Source of the DNA: Methanobacteriota archaeon
GTDB lineage: Archaea > Methanobacteriota > Methanobacteria > Methanobacteriales > Methanobacteriaceae
Length of the DNA stretch: 27,704 nt
NCBI GenBank assembly: GCA_023434825.1
Contig: JAEYSH010000094.1
Span: forward strand, 1 to 27,704
Reading direction: 5' to 3'
In this document: piece by piece, positions 1 to 8,009 of the stretch
How the letters are laid out: the number at the start of each line of letters is the position of its first letter
How positions within the stretch are numbered: position 1 is the stretch's first letter
Notes under the pieces: generated by a model
Databases searched by the model: none
What the model was told of the DNA's origin: nothing
The model's input: only the letters and a program-made list of their open reading frames with translations
Program-made: the position numbers and the translations under genes

Positions 1-286
1 GTCCTATACCTTCACTTTCAAGTTCTATTTGCCTTTCTAATTGAGTTTTTAAGTCATCTCCACCAAAATCCAGCTCTTTATGTTCCATAGTTGGCTTTCC
101 ACCTCTATTTACAATTAGTTCAGCAAGCCACCACATATGCCTCATTTCATCTACTGAAATGGCCTCAGTAACTCTACTTGGATCACAAGGTTTCATAACA
201 AATGAATTTCTACTGTATATCATTGTTGCTTCCAATTCTCTTACGAAATGGTGGTTTAATATCTTCAATAATTCTTCATTATCCAT
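1..286 (-). CDS. Ferritin-like di-iron protein, partial (C-terminus beyond window)
   Basis: The 95 visible codons begin at an ATG preceded by an AAAGGGGG ribosome-binding site. The protein is helical. A first-helix glutamate (E17 or E19) is followed by an ExxH motif (E47-M-R-H50, within DEMRHMWW), the usual ligand pattern of bacterioferritin and rubrerythrin-like four-helix bundles. A second Glu-rich helix (ELESEG) starts at the cut edge. Family members bind a di-iron centre and store iron or detoxify oxygen and peroxide. It lies 68 bases downstream of yjbQ on the same strand, with AT-rich TATA-like sequence between, so it may have its own promoter. The missing half prevents a choice between bacterioferritin, a Dps-like protein and another ferritin-like family. 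Confidence 0.75.
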   Translation of the reverse strand, partial: MDNEELLKILNHHFVRELEATMIYSRNSFVMKPCDPSRVTEAISVDEMRHMWWLAELIVNRGGKPTMEHKELDFGGDDLKTQLERQIELESEGIG

Positions 287-354
287 AAAAATCCCCCTTT
301 AATCAATTGATATTATTTTATTAAATATATTTTATTTTTTATAATATATTAGAA

Positions 355-753
355 TTATTCTCCAAGTACAGTTACTTCTATTTTCCTTAACCTACCTGAA
401 GTATCAGCTTCTATAAAAAATAAGTCCTGCCATGTTCCTCTTATTACTCTACCGTTCCTTATTGGCAATGTTTTATCTGGTGCAAGTAATAACGATCTTA
501 AATGAGAATGAGCATTTTCACTATGGAGCCAACCTTCTTCTGGAGTTATATTATCAAGTAATTTTTTAATATCGTTTCTTAAATTACTTTCAAGCTCAGT
601 TAGAGCAAATACAGCAGTTGCATGAGGTGCAAAAACATGTACAATTCCATTTTTAATGCCGGATTCTCTAACAACATCTTCAATTTTATGAGTTAAATCA
701 ATTATATCACCAGGACCATCTGTTTCTATGTGTATTGTTTTTGTAAATAACAT
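355..753 (-). CDS. YjbQ family protein (UPF0047), copy 1
   Basis: This 132-residue protein has the length and motifs of the YjbQ/UPF0047 family: a metal-site histidine in FAPHAT, a second in NAHSHLR, GTWQDLFF, and a C-terminal VTVLG strand. Family members form trimers and bind metal. Weak thiamine-phosphate synthase activity has been reported for some, but the physiological role is unsettled. I chose the ATG at 753 because GGTG lies 6 bases before it; a longer frame back to a TTG at 771 would place that site inside the gene. The region upstream has tandem TTTG units in the 5' leader. It differs from the second copy near 24.4 kb in having APHATAVFAL where that copy has the more typical ATHSTAGIVI. 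Confidence 0.85.
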   Translation of the reverse strand: MLFTKTIHIETDGPGDIIDLTHKIEDVVRESGIKNGIVHVFAPHATAVFALTELESNLRNDIKKLLDNITPEEGWLHSENAHSHLRSLLLAPDKTLPIRNGRVIRGTWQDLFFIEADTSGRLRKIEVTVLGE

Positions 754-986
754 TTTTAACACCTTAACCAAACAAACAAATAAATATTAAATAACAATTG
801 GTTTTGAAAATTAAGATTAATTTTATATCCTATAACATTTCAATTTTTTGTACAAATAAAATTATTTTTAAGTCTAAATTAAGTATTAGAATAATATAAA
901 TATCATAATAATAAATAACTTAAATGTTAAGAATAATATCTTAAAATTTAGCTTTTTTAAAAAATAATTAATTGGGTGGAATTAAA

Positions 987-3725
987 ATCAATGGGAAAAC
1001 AAATAATTCATTTTCCTTGAGTGAAAATGCATATTATAATATATTTAAGAATATGCAAGAAATTATGGCTATTTTTGAAATTGTACGCGAGGCAGATGGT
1101 AACCCTGTAGATATGATAATTAAAGATGTTAACGAAGCTTATGTTGAAAATATAGGGTTTCCACGTGAAAAAGTAATTAATCAAAGTGCCAATATGATTT
1201 ATGGTGTTGATTTTGTTGATAATTATTTTAAAATAGTTAAAAGTGATGATGAAATAGGAAAAGGAAAAAAGTTTGAGACTTATTTTCCTCCTTTAGATAA
1301 ATATTATCTCACAACACTATTTAAAATCGGTAAAGATTTATATGTAACTCTTGGCGTTGATATAACTAAACGTAAAAAGTTAGAAATGGAATTAGAGACT
1401 GAACGTAATAATTTAGAATTAAAAGTTCAAAGAAGAACTGAAGAGTTACTTGAAAGTAAAAAGAAATTAATTGAAGCCCAAAAAATTGCCCGTCTTGGAA
1501 ACTGGGAATTGGAATTAAAAACCAATAAATTATGGTTTAGCGACGAAATGTACCATATTTTTGGCTATGATTCTAATATGGAGATAGATCAGGATCTTCA
1601 AAAGTTAGAAATTACTTATGATATTTTATTGAATATAATTGTTCATCCAGATGACAGGGAACTTGTGGATAAAACATTTAAAGATGCTATAAAAGGAAAT
1701 AAGCCATACAGTATAGATCATAGAATTATTTTACCTAACGGAGAAGAGCGAATCATACATGAACAGGCGAAATTAATTTATGATGATACGGGTATTCCAC
1801 TTAAAATGTCTGGAACTACGCAAGATATTACAGAGATTAAACAGACTGAAAATGCATTAAAAGAAAGTGAAGAAAAGTTTCGACAAATTTCTGAAAATAT
1901 TGAAGAAGTATTCTGGATCATTGAGCCTGAATTGAATAAAATAATCTATATAAGCCCAGCTTATGAAAAAATTTGGGGCCAAAAAGTTCAGTATTTATAT
2001 GATAATCCCAGATCATGGATTGAATCAATACATCCAGATGATCGTGAATACAGTATAGAAAAAATTTGGGGAAAATCTTCTGAAAGAATTGAAGATGTTT
2101 CAAAAGGATTTATATACAGAATAATACGTCCAGATGGTAAAATTTTATGGATATGGACAAAAGCTTTTTTAATTAATGACGAAGCAGGGAATGTAGTTGG
2201 AGTAACAGGTATTGCTTCAGATATAACCAAACATAAGGAAATAGAAGATGCTTTAAAGGAAAGTGAAGAAAAATTCCGTGAGATTTTTAATAAAGCCAAT
2301 GATATGATTTCTTTAAATGAAATGGTGGAAGGATTTCCCGGAAAATTTTTTGAAATTAATGAAGTTGGATATAAGAGATTAGGTTATAAAAAAGAAGAAT
2401 TACTAAATATGGGGCCTGCGGACATTGTTGCGCCTGATTGTCGGTCTGAAATGCCTAAAAACGCGTTAAAACTCATGGAAGATGGGTACAATACATTTGA
2501 AATAGTTCATGTCACAAAAAATGGGAACAGAATTCCTGTTGAAATTAACAATCATTTAATTAATTATAAAGGTCGGAAGGTTTGCCTTGCAATTTCTAGG
2601 GATATAACAGACCGTAAAAGAATGGAAGAGGCATTAAAGGAAAGCGAAGAAAAATTCCGTGAGATTTTTAATAAAGCTAATGATATGATTACTTTAAGTG
2701 AATTAAAAGAAAATGGCCTTCCTGGTAAATTTATTGAAGTAAATAATGTTGGATTAAGTAGATTAGGATATACAAGAGAAGAATTTTTGAAATTGAATCC
2801 ACAAGATATAGATGCTGAAGAGCGGAAAAAAGATATTGTTAAAAATGCTATTGAGCTTCAGACTAAAGGGCGCGCTACTTTTGAAACTATTCACGTTACA
2901 AAAACTGGAAAAAGAATTCCTGTGGAAATAAATGCCCATATCTTTAAAAAGAATGGCAATAATGTAATTCTTTCTGTTTCAAGAGATATAGCTGAGCGTA
3001 AAATATCAGAAAAAGCATTGAATGAACTTTTGGAGAAATTAAGTAGATCTAATGAAGAATTAGAACAATTCGCTTATATTATTTCCCATGATCTTCAAGA
3101 GCCTTTAAGAACAATATCTAATTTTACACAGCTTTTACAAAAACGTTATGAAGGTAAATTTGATTCGGATGCCGATGAATTTATGGAATATGTTGTAGAT
3201 GCAAGTGTTAGAATGAAGGATATGATTCATGATTTACTTGAATTATCACGTGTTTCAACTACAAAAGCTGAATTTAAATTATTAAATCTTAATGAAGTGT
3301 TAGATGATGTTTTAAATGATCTAAAATTCATCATTGAAGAAAATAAAGCTATAATAACTCATGAAAATCTTCCTTCGATTATGGGTGACTATGATCAGAT
3401 GAGTAGAGTATTTTTAAATTTAATTTCCAATGCTTTAAAGTTTAAAAAGGATGATGAAATACCCCAAATCAATATATCCTCTTCTTATGATGATAAAAGG
3501 AAAGAATATGTAATAGGTGTCCATGATAATGGTATTGGTATAAATAAAGAGTATATGGAACGTATTTTCATTATATTTCAACGTTTACATACCAGAGAAA
3601 AGTATAAAGGTTCAGGAATAGGCCTTACAATAACCAAAAAAATAATAGAACTGCACGGTGGCATAATATGGGTTGAATCTGATTATGGAGTTGGAACAAC
3701 CTTTTATTTCAGTTTACCCGCTTAA
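987..3725 (+). CDS. Soluble multi-PAS sensor histidine kinase
   Basis: A long sensor kinase without membrane segments. Numbered from the TTG at 972 (917 residues), it contains a PAS-like region (about 16-133), a coiled coil (135-165), and four PAS units (about 165-290, 297-425, 429-555, 556-680). Then come a HisKA helix with phospho-acceptor H706 (ISHDLQEPLR) and a HATPase domain with N-box N820, HDNGIGI at 851-857 and GSGIGL at 880-885. It should autophosphorylate on signal binding; neither a receiver domain nor a response regulator is nearby. PAS units 4 and 5 are near-identical tandem copies. The start is unclear: the TTG at 972 has no ribosome-binding site, whereas GGGTGG at 974-979 is 7 bases before an in-frame ATC at 987, and the first in-frame ATG is only at 1053. 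I used 987. It converges on feoB. Confidence 0.88.
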   Translation: MNGKTNNSFSLSENAYYNIFKNMQEIMAIFEIVREADGNPVDMIIKDVNEAYVENIGFPREKVINQSANMIYGVDFVDNYFKIVKSDDEIGKGKKFETYFPPLDKYYLTTLFKIGKDLYVTLGVDITKRKKLEMELETERNNLELKVQRRTEELLESKKKLIEAQKIARLGNWELELKTNKLWFSDEMYHIFGYDSNMEIDQDLQKLEITYDILLNIIVHPDDRELVDKTFKDAIKGNKPYSIDHRIILPNGEERIIHEQAKLIYDDTGIPLKMSGTTQDITEIKQTENALKESEEKFRQISENIEEVFWIIEPELNKIIYISPAYEKIWGQKVQYLYDNPRSWIESIHPDDREYSIEKIWGKSSERIEDVSKGFIYRIIRPDGKILWIWTKAFLINDEAGNVVGVTGIASDITKHKEIEDALKESEEKFREIFNKANDMISLNEMVEGFPGKFFEINEVGYKRLGYKKEELLNMGPADIVAPDCRSEMPKNALKLMEDGYNTFEIVHVTKNGNRIPVEINNHLINYKGRKVCLAISRDITDRKRMEEALKESEEKFREIFNKANDMITLSELKENGLPGKFIEVNNVGLSRLGYTREEFLKLNPQDIDAEERKKDIVKNAIELQTKGRATFETIHVTKTGKRIPVEINAHIFKKNGNNVILSVSRDIAERKISEKALNELLEKLSRSNEELEQFAYIISHDLQEPLRTISNFTQLLQKRYEGKFDSDADEFMEYVVDASVRMKDMIHDLLELSRVSTTKAEFKLLNLNEVLDDVLNDLKFIIEENKAIITHENLPSIMGDYDQMSRVFLNLISNALKFKKDDEIPQINISSSYDDKRKEYVIGVHDNGIGINKEYMERIFIIFQRLHTREKYKGSGIGLTITKKIIELHGGIIWVESDYGVGTTFYFSLPA

Positions 3726-3748
3726 AAATTAGATATTAATTTTAAAAA

Positions 3749-3771
3749 ATTGAGAAATTTAATTCCTCAAT
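3749..3771. terminator. Possible bidirectional terminator between kinase and feoB
   Basis: A 6-bp inverted repeat (ATTGAG at 3749-3754, CTCAAT at 3766-3771) sits in the 48-base gap between two convergent genes, with A/T runs on both sides. The position fits a shared 3' end; the stem is short, so confidence is moderate. Confidence 0.4.
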
Positions 3772-3773
3772 AA

Positions 3774-5774
3774 TTAAAAAATTGGTGTAAGTAATCTAAA
3801 AAGAATTCCACCTAATATTATGGCAGTTGCAAGATTTGCAAATGTTATCATTCCGGCAGATTTCCATCCGAATTCTCTTGCAAGTACTGCAATTGTTGAA
3901 GCACATGGTAAATACAACATTGCTACAAATGCTAGAACAATAAATTGTACTGGACTGAGCACTAAAGCAAGATTAGTGCCGAAAAATGCTACTAACATCA
4001 GTAATATAAATTCTTTTCTAATTGCACCAAATATAAGTAATACTCCAGCAAATGCTGGAAGACCCAGCCACCATACAGTTAAAGGAGTTAGGAAATTACT
4101 TATTGGCGTTAGAATTCCTAATACATAGAGAGCCTGTACAAATGCAGTTCCAAATATATAAATTGGTAATACAAGATATATTAAGGATTTAGTTCTAACC
4201 CATGTTTGTCTAGCTATAACTGTTAAAGTAGGGACTTTAAAAGTGTGCATCTCCATTATTAATCCAGTTGATTCTCCAGGAACTAATTTTAATGCAATTC
4301 TTCCCAATACAAATATCAATAGAAGATCAATAGCATAAAGTGCCAATGCCCACCAAACATTAACAAAAACAGCCACAAGACCGAGTATTACAATAGTCCT
4401 AGCAGCACATGGGGCAAATGTTATTGCAAAAGCTGCAAGTAGCCTTTCTCTACGTGTTTCCAGGATTCTAGTGCTGTCAATAGCAGGTACATTACATCCA
4501 TATCCCAAAATTAAAGGAATCAAAGCTTTTCCGTGCAACCCAATTTTATGCATTGCACTGTCCATCATGAAAGCTACCCTAGTTAAAATCCCTGAATTTT
4601 CAATTGCACTAAGCATAAGATAAAACGGCACCACAAAAGGAATAATAAGAGTTATTCCAGCAACTAATCCACCCACAGCCCCATTCCAAATTATTGCAGT
4701 TAATGAACCGCTGATTTGTGGATCAACTGGCTGAAAAAAGCTAAATGCTTCTGTTAGAAGTCCTGAAAAAAAGTTTCCAACTACAAAAGTCCATAATAAT
4801 AATCCTCCAACAACACAAATAGAAATAACATAACCAAATACTCTATCTGTAGCTAATTTATCCAGACGTTCAGAAAATGAAATTTTTATTTTACTTTGAA
4901 CCTGTGCTCCAGATGCTATACTATTTGCAAGAGCATATCTTTCAGATGCAATTACAGAAAATGAAGGCTCATTATGTATTTGTTCAATCTCTCTTGCTAA
5001 TTTAAATGATTCCTGAACAATTTCTGGTGATTTTTTTTCAACCATCTTCTTTATTTCTGGATCATTTTCTAGAAGTTTAAGGGAAATCCATCTGGAAGGA
5101 TACCCTAAAACAAGATTTTTTGAGTCGATTAGTTTTGATAGAGATTTTACTCTATTTTCAACTTCAAATCCATATTCATTATTGTTTTTTTTAATTTTAC
5201 TTTTCCTTTCCTTGTAATTAATTGTAGTATTGATTAATTCGTGTAATCCTTCTCCCCTAACCGCAATTGTAGAAACTACTGGAACTCCAAGAGCAGCCTG
5301 TAATTTTTCAATATCGATTACAATTCCCTTTTGTTTTGCAATATCAATTTGATTAACACAAACAATTAATGGAACTTCCATTTCCAGGAGTTGCATGGTA
5401 AAAAAAAGATTTCTTTCCAAAACGGCTGCATCTACAACATTTATAACTACATCAGGCTTTTCAAATGATATATATTCTCTTGAAACAATTTCTTCCATTG
5501 AAAAAGTTGAAAATGAATAAATTCCAGGTAAATCAATTACATCAATGTCATAACCTTCAAAATAAAGCTTTCCCTCTGCTCTTTCAATGGTTTTACCTGG
5601 CCAGTTTCCAACTATTTGATTAGAACCAGTTATTTCATTAAAAATTACGCTTTTTCCTACATTTGCATTTCCTGCCAGTGCGATTGTTAATTTGTTGGAT
5701 GCATGATGATTTTTACCGTGCTGGTGCCTGTGTTTGTTTCTGTGTTTATCGCCAAACTTAGACACTATCAGCAC
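3774..5774 (-). CDS. feoB: Ferrous iron transporter FeoB
   Basis: FeoB is the G-protein-coupled ferrous iron importer of the inner membrane. This 666-residue protein has the GTPase domain first: P-loop GNANVGKS at 35-42, DLPG at 81-84 and NQID at 141-144. A helical linker follows, then the polytopic membrane domain with the paired Gate motifs (GYGCNVPA and a later YLPCAST). The first 25 residues are unusual, with six histidines within residues 11-24 ahead of the GTPase fold, a possible metal-binding extension. The start is a GTG that overlaps the end of the upstream DtxR-FeoA gene by 7 bases, so the two are probably translationally coupled. No separate feoA is present: that domain is fused to the regulator. 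It lacks the extra C-terminal region of longer bacterial FeoB proteins. Confidence 0.96.
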   Translation of the reverse strand: MLIVSKFGDKHRNKHRHQHGKNHHASNKLTIALAGNANVGKSVIFNEITGSNQIVGNWPGKTIERAEGKLYFEGYDIDVIDLPGIYSFSTFSMEEIVSREYISFEKPDVVINVVDAAVLERNLFFTMQLLEMEVPLIVCVNQIDIAKQKGIVIDIEKLQAALGVPVVSTIAVRGEGLHELINTTINYKERKSKIKKNNNEYGFEVENRVKSLSKLIDSKNLVLGYPSRWISLKLLENDPEIKKMVEKKSPEIVQESFKLAREIEQIHNEPSFSVIASERYALANSIASGAQVQSKIKISFSERLDKLATDRVFGYVISICVVGGLLLWTFVVGNFFSGLLTEAFSFFQPVDPQISGSLTAIIWNGAVGGLVAGITLIIPFVVPFYLMLSAIENSGILTRVAFMMDSAMHKIGLHGKALIPLILGYGCNVPAIDSTRILETRRERLLAAFAITFAPCAARTIVILGLVAVFVNVWWALALYAIDLLLIFVLGRIALKLVPGESTGLIMEMHTFKVPTLTVIARQTWVRTKSLIYLVLPIYIFGTAFVQALYVLGILTPISNFLTPLTVWWLGLPAFAGVLLIFGAIRKEFILLMLVAFFGTNLALVLSPVQFIVLAFVAMLYLPCASTIAVLAREFGWKSAGMITFANLATAIILGGILFRLLTPIF

Positions 5775-6502
5775 CCCGCCTCTTCACAGGCTTCAACAAA
5801 TACATTTGATGCTATATCATGACCTATTGCTAATTTTGATCCTCTAACTGCTACTTCTACAGGCCCACCTAAAGGAGCAATCTTAATAACACTTATTATT
5901 GCACCTATAGTTATTCCCATATCTAAAAGCCTTCTAATAACGTTGTAATCTCCTCTTATAAAACTTACTTTTGCTTTATTATCCTCCTTTAAGTCAAGTA
6001 TAGAGACAAGATTTTGGTTACGTTTTCCTACTTCTTCTATGTCATCTTCTTTTCTTTGCAAACATTCTTCACAGCTTGTAAATTTTAAATCGCATTCAGG
6101 AATAATACTTTCACCAGGGCATTTATCTGGATGTTCAAGGAGATGGCATAAAGCTCTTTCAGCATCATCTGAAAGAGAATGTTCCATTTCACAGGCCTGT
6201 TCATGAATTTTATCTTTTTTAATTTTTAAAACATCACAAAGAAATCTCTCCAGTAATCTGTGTTTTCTGGTCACTTTCTTTGCAATTTTGATTCCTTCTT
6301 TAGTTAAAACTGCGCCTTTATATGGAGAATATTCAACATATCCTTTTTCGGATAATTTTTTTAACATTTGAGTTACACTTGCCGGGGCAATTTTTAATTT
6401 TTCTGAAATTTGTGAAGTTGAAACCATTTCACCATTTGGACTGAGTTTGTATAATATTTCAAGGTATTCTTCAACGTTTTCACTTAGAGATTTTTGGGAC
6501 AT
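5768..6502 (-). CDS. DtxR-family iron-dependent repressor fused to FeoA domain
   Basis: A 244-residue metal-dependent repressor. Residues 1-75 are the winged helix-turn-helix and 76-125 the dimerisation and metal domain. Residues about 165-240 form an FeoA/SH3-like domain (RRLLDMGITIGA, APLGGPVEVAVRG). The metal ligands match DtxR at a constant +2 offset: H81, E85, H100, C104, E107, H108. The cysteine at 104 is the iron-type residue (MntR proteins carry an acidic residue there), which suggests Fe(II) sensing. Four cysteines (C128, C137, C144, C147) in the linker could hold zinc or a cluster. It heads the operon with feoB. Its ATG follows GGTGA, which is embedded in a perfect palindrome (6503-6516), suggesting autoregulation. 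Iron repression of uptake is inferred from the family. Confidence 0.93.
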   Translation of the reverse strand: MSQKSLSENVEEYLEILYKLSPNGEMVSTSQISEKLKIAPASVTQMLKKLSEKGYVEYSPYKGAVLTKEGIKIAKKVTRKHRLLERFLCDVLKIKKDKIHEQACEMEHSLSDDAERALCHLLEHPDKCPGESIIPECDLKFTSCEECLQRKEDDIEEVGKRNQNLVSILDLKEDNKAKVSFIRGDYNVIRRLLDMGITIGAIISVIKIAPLGGPVEVAVRGSKLAIGHDIASNVFVEACEEAGC

Positions 6503-6516
6503 TTAGGTTCACCTAA
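6503..6516. promoter_or_regulatory. Palindromic operator candidate, box 1, overlapping the dtxR-like gene's ribosome-binding site
   Basis: TTAGGT-TC-ACCTAA is a perfect 6-bp inverted repeat with a 2-base spacer, directly against the ATG at 6502. Read on the minus strand it contains GGTGA, the ribosome-binding site, six bases before the start. It resembles DtxR/IdeR-type half sites (TTAGG). The match with box 2 supports a regulatory role beyond the ribosome-binding site. Confidence 0.6.
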
Positions 6517-6542
6517 TTTCTTTATAATTATAGTTAATAAAC

Positions 6543-6571
6543 AATTTATATATATTTTTTGGTATGCCTAA
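6543..6571 (-). promoter_or_regulatory. Promoter of the iron operon with palindromic box 2 at the BRE position
   Basis: On the minus strand a TATA-type stretch (AAATATATATAAATT, about 6543-6557) is preceded immediately by box 2 (6558-6571, TTTGGTATGCCTAA on the plus strand). Box 2 matches box 1 at the shared pattern TTWGGTWYRCCTAA. Transcription would start near 6520, so box 2 covers the TFB recognition position and box 1 lies just past the start site. A bound repressor could block initiation at both places. The arrangement is read from sequence; binding is inferred. Confidence 0.55.
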
Positions 6572-6604
6572 AAAAATATAATAATATAACTTAATTTATT
6601 ATTA

Positions 6605-6635
6605 TTTTTTATAAGATTAATTTCATAATAAAATT
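6605..6635 (+). promoter_or_regulatory. Promoter for CDF gene, probably leaderless
   Basis: A TTTTTTATAAGA TATA box is centred about 25 bases before the ATG at 6636, the usual TATA-to-start distance in archaea. No GGTGA or GAGG site precedes the ATG. Together these suggest a leaderless transcript beginning at or next to the start codon. Confidence 0.45.
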
Positions 6636-7514
6636 ATGGGAAGAGAAGACTATTATAAATCTGTTAAAAGGCTTTTAATTATAATATTAGTACTTAATAT
6701 TTTGGTAGCTTTATTAAAAGGGTTTTATGGAGGATATACTAATTCTTTAAGCATGATTTCAGATGGATTTCATTCTCTTTTTGACAGTACTTCCAATATT
6801 ATAGGTTTAATTGGGATATCAATAGCTTCAAGACCTGCAGATCGTGAACATCCATATGGATATAGTAAATTTGAAACTATTGCATCAGTTGGTATTGCAA
6901 TTTTATTATTTATAACCTGCTTTGAAATTATTCAATCAGCTATAAATCGATTATTTATGCCTGTAATTCCAGATATAACGTTAATTAGCTTCCTAATAAT
7001 GATTTTAACTATTAATATAAATATCATTGTATCATGGTTTGAAAATAAACGCGGCAAAGAACTTAGAAGCAGTATTTTAATATCTGATTCATTACATACG
7101 AGAAGCGATGTTTATGCTTCATTTGCGGTCATATTTAGTTTTGTGGCAATAATATTAGGCTATAATATTATTGATCCATTAATTGCATTTTTTATTGCTG
7201 TTTTAATTGCATTTATGGGAATAAAAATTATTAAAGAAAGCTCTAACGTTCTTTTGGATAAAGCACCTCTAGATGAGAAAATAGTAAAAGATATAGTAGA
7301 TTCTATGGATAAAATTCAAGGATGTCATAAAATAAGAACTAGAGGATCTAAGTCTTATATTTATGTAGATTTACATATAATTCTTGATTCATGCTATTCA
7401 TTAAATGAAGCACACAATATAGCTCATAAAGTAGAAAATAAACTAAAAGAATCAATTTCGGGTATTCAAGATGTTGTAGTTCATATAGATCCATGTAATA
7501 TTAAAGTAGATTAA
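6636..7514 (+). CDS. Cation diffusion facilitator (CDF) metal efflux transporter
   Basis: This 292-residue protein has the CDF layout: six predicted membrane helices in the first 200 residues and a cytoplasmic ferredoxin-like C-terminal domain ending in VVHIDPC. The metal site uses H46 and D50 in helix 2 (FHSLFDS) and H154 and D158 in helix 5 (LHTRSDV). EHPYGY at about 71-76 is also typical. CDF proteins exchange protons for Zn, Fe, Mn, Co or Ni. The HD-HD ligand set is common in zinc transporters, while E. coli FieF has DD-HD, so the substrate cannot be fixed. Its divergent placement against the DtxR-FeoA/feoB operon suggests a link to iron or manganese balance, possibly shared control through the boxes between them. 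Confidence 0.93.
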   Translation: MGREDYYKSVKRLLIIILVLNILVALLKGFYGGYTNSLSMISDGFHSLFDSTSNIIGLIGISIASRPADREHPYGYSKFETIASVGIAILLFITCFEIIQSAINRLFMPVIPDITLISFLIMILTININIIVSWFENKRGKELRSSILISDSLHTRSDVYASFAVIFSFVAIILGYNIIDPLIAFFIAVLIAFMGIKIIKESSNVLLDKAPLDEKIVKDIVDSMDKIQGCHKIRTRGSKSYIYVDLHIILDSCYSLNEAHNIAHKVENKLKESISGIQDVVVHIDPCNIKVD

Positions 7515-7607
7515 TTGTTAATTGATAATATAAAATATTAAAAAATATATAACTAATATTAATAATGATATTTTTTGGTTATTTAATAAAAATTAGGATA
7601 TGATATT

Positions 7608-7837
7608 ATGAAAATAGCCGATGAATTAAAAGGTAAAGAAGTTGTAAATGAAGAAGGAGACAAAATTGGAGAAATCAGAGACGTTGATTGGAATCCTAAA
7701 ACAAATGTGGTGGAATCATTGATTATTACAGAAGGTGGAAATCAGCAAAAATAGGAATGGGTAAAAAAAGAGAAGTTTCTTTTAGTAATGTAAAAGCCAT
7801 AGGTGAAAAAGTTCTGTTAATAGGTAAAGGAATGTAA
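7608..7837 (+). pseudogene. PRC-barrel domain protein broken by a one-base frameshift
   Basis: From the ATG at 7608 the frame encodes 48 residues (MKIADELKGKEVV..., IGEIRDVDWNP, VVESLIITEGG) and stops at TAG 7752-7754. The rest of a PRC-barrel continues in another frame from about 7742 (SAKIGMGKKREVSFSNVKAIGEKVLLIGKGM) to TAA at 7835-7837. Inserting one A into the AAA-type run near 7739-7741 restores a continuous protein of about 76 residues with the usual GG-x-SAKIG join. Archaeal PRC-barrel proteins of this size are small beta-barrels, often linked to RNA metabolism or cell division; the role here is unknown. It could be a real recent mutation, a sequencing error, or less likely frameshifting. 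It lies 93 bases after the CDF gene. Confidence 0.72.
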
Positions 7838-7960
7838 TGCCCTATTATTTCATTTTTTTGATAAGTTAACAGAAGGAAAGAATCAATTAATTATTATTTG
7901 TTTCATTTTTTGTCTAAATGAATTAAGTTATACACATTGTTAGATTAAAACCTAATTTTC

Positions 7961-7979
7961 CGAAATAAATATTAATAAG
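7961..7979 (+). promoter_or_regulatory. Archaeal promoter (BRE and TATA) for the membrane protein-GMC operon
   Basis: CGAAA at 7961-7965 is a good BRE, followed at once by an A/T TATA element (TAAATATTAATAAG). Transcription would begin near 7990-7995, about 15-20 bases before the ATG at 8010, leaving room for the AAAGGTG ribosome-binding site. Confidence 0.5.
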
Positions 7980-8009
7980 CTAAAAAATAACATCTTTAAA
8001 GGTGTGATA

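Noticed and set aside
7738..7755. Programmed -1 frameshift in the PRC-barrel gene at the A run before TAG
   Set aside because: The A run would allow a slip, but no proper slippery heptamer or downstream structure is seen, and the family-like SAKIG residues lie before the A run in the other frame, which points to a lost base upstream.
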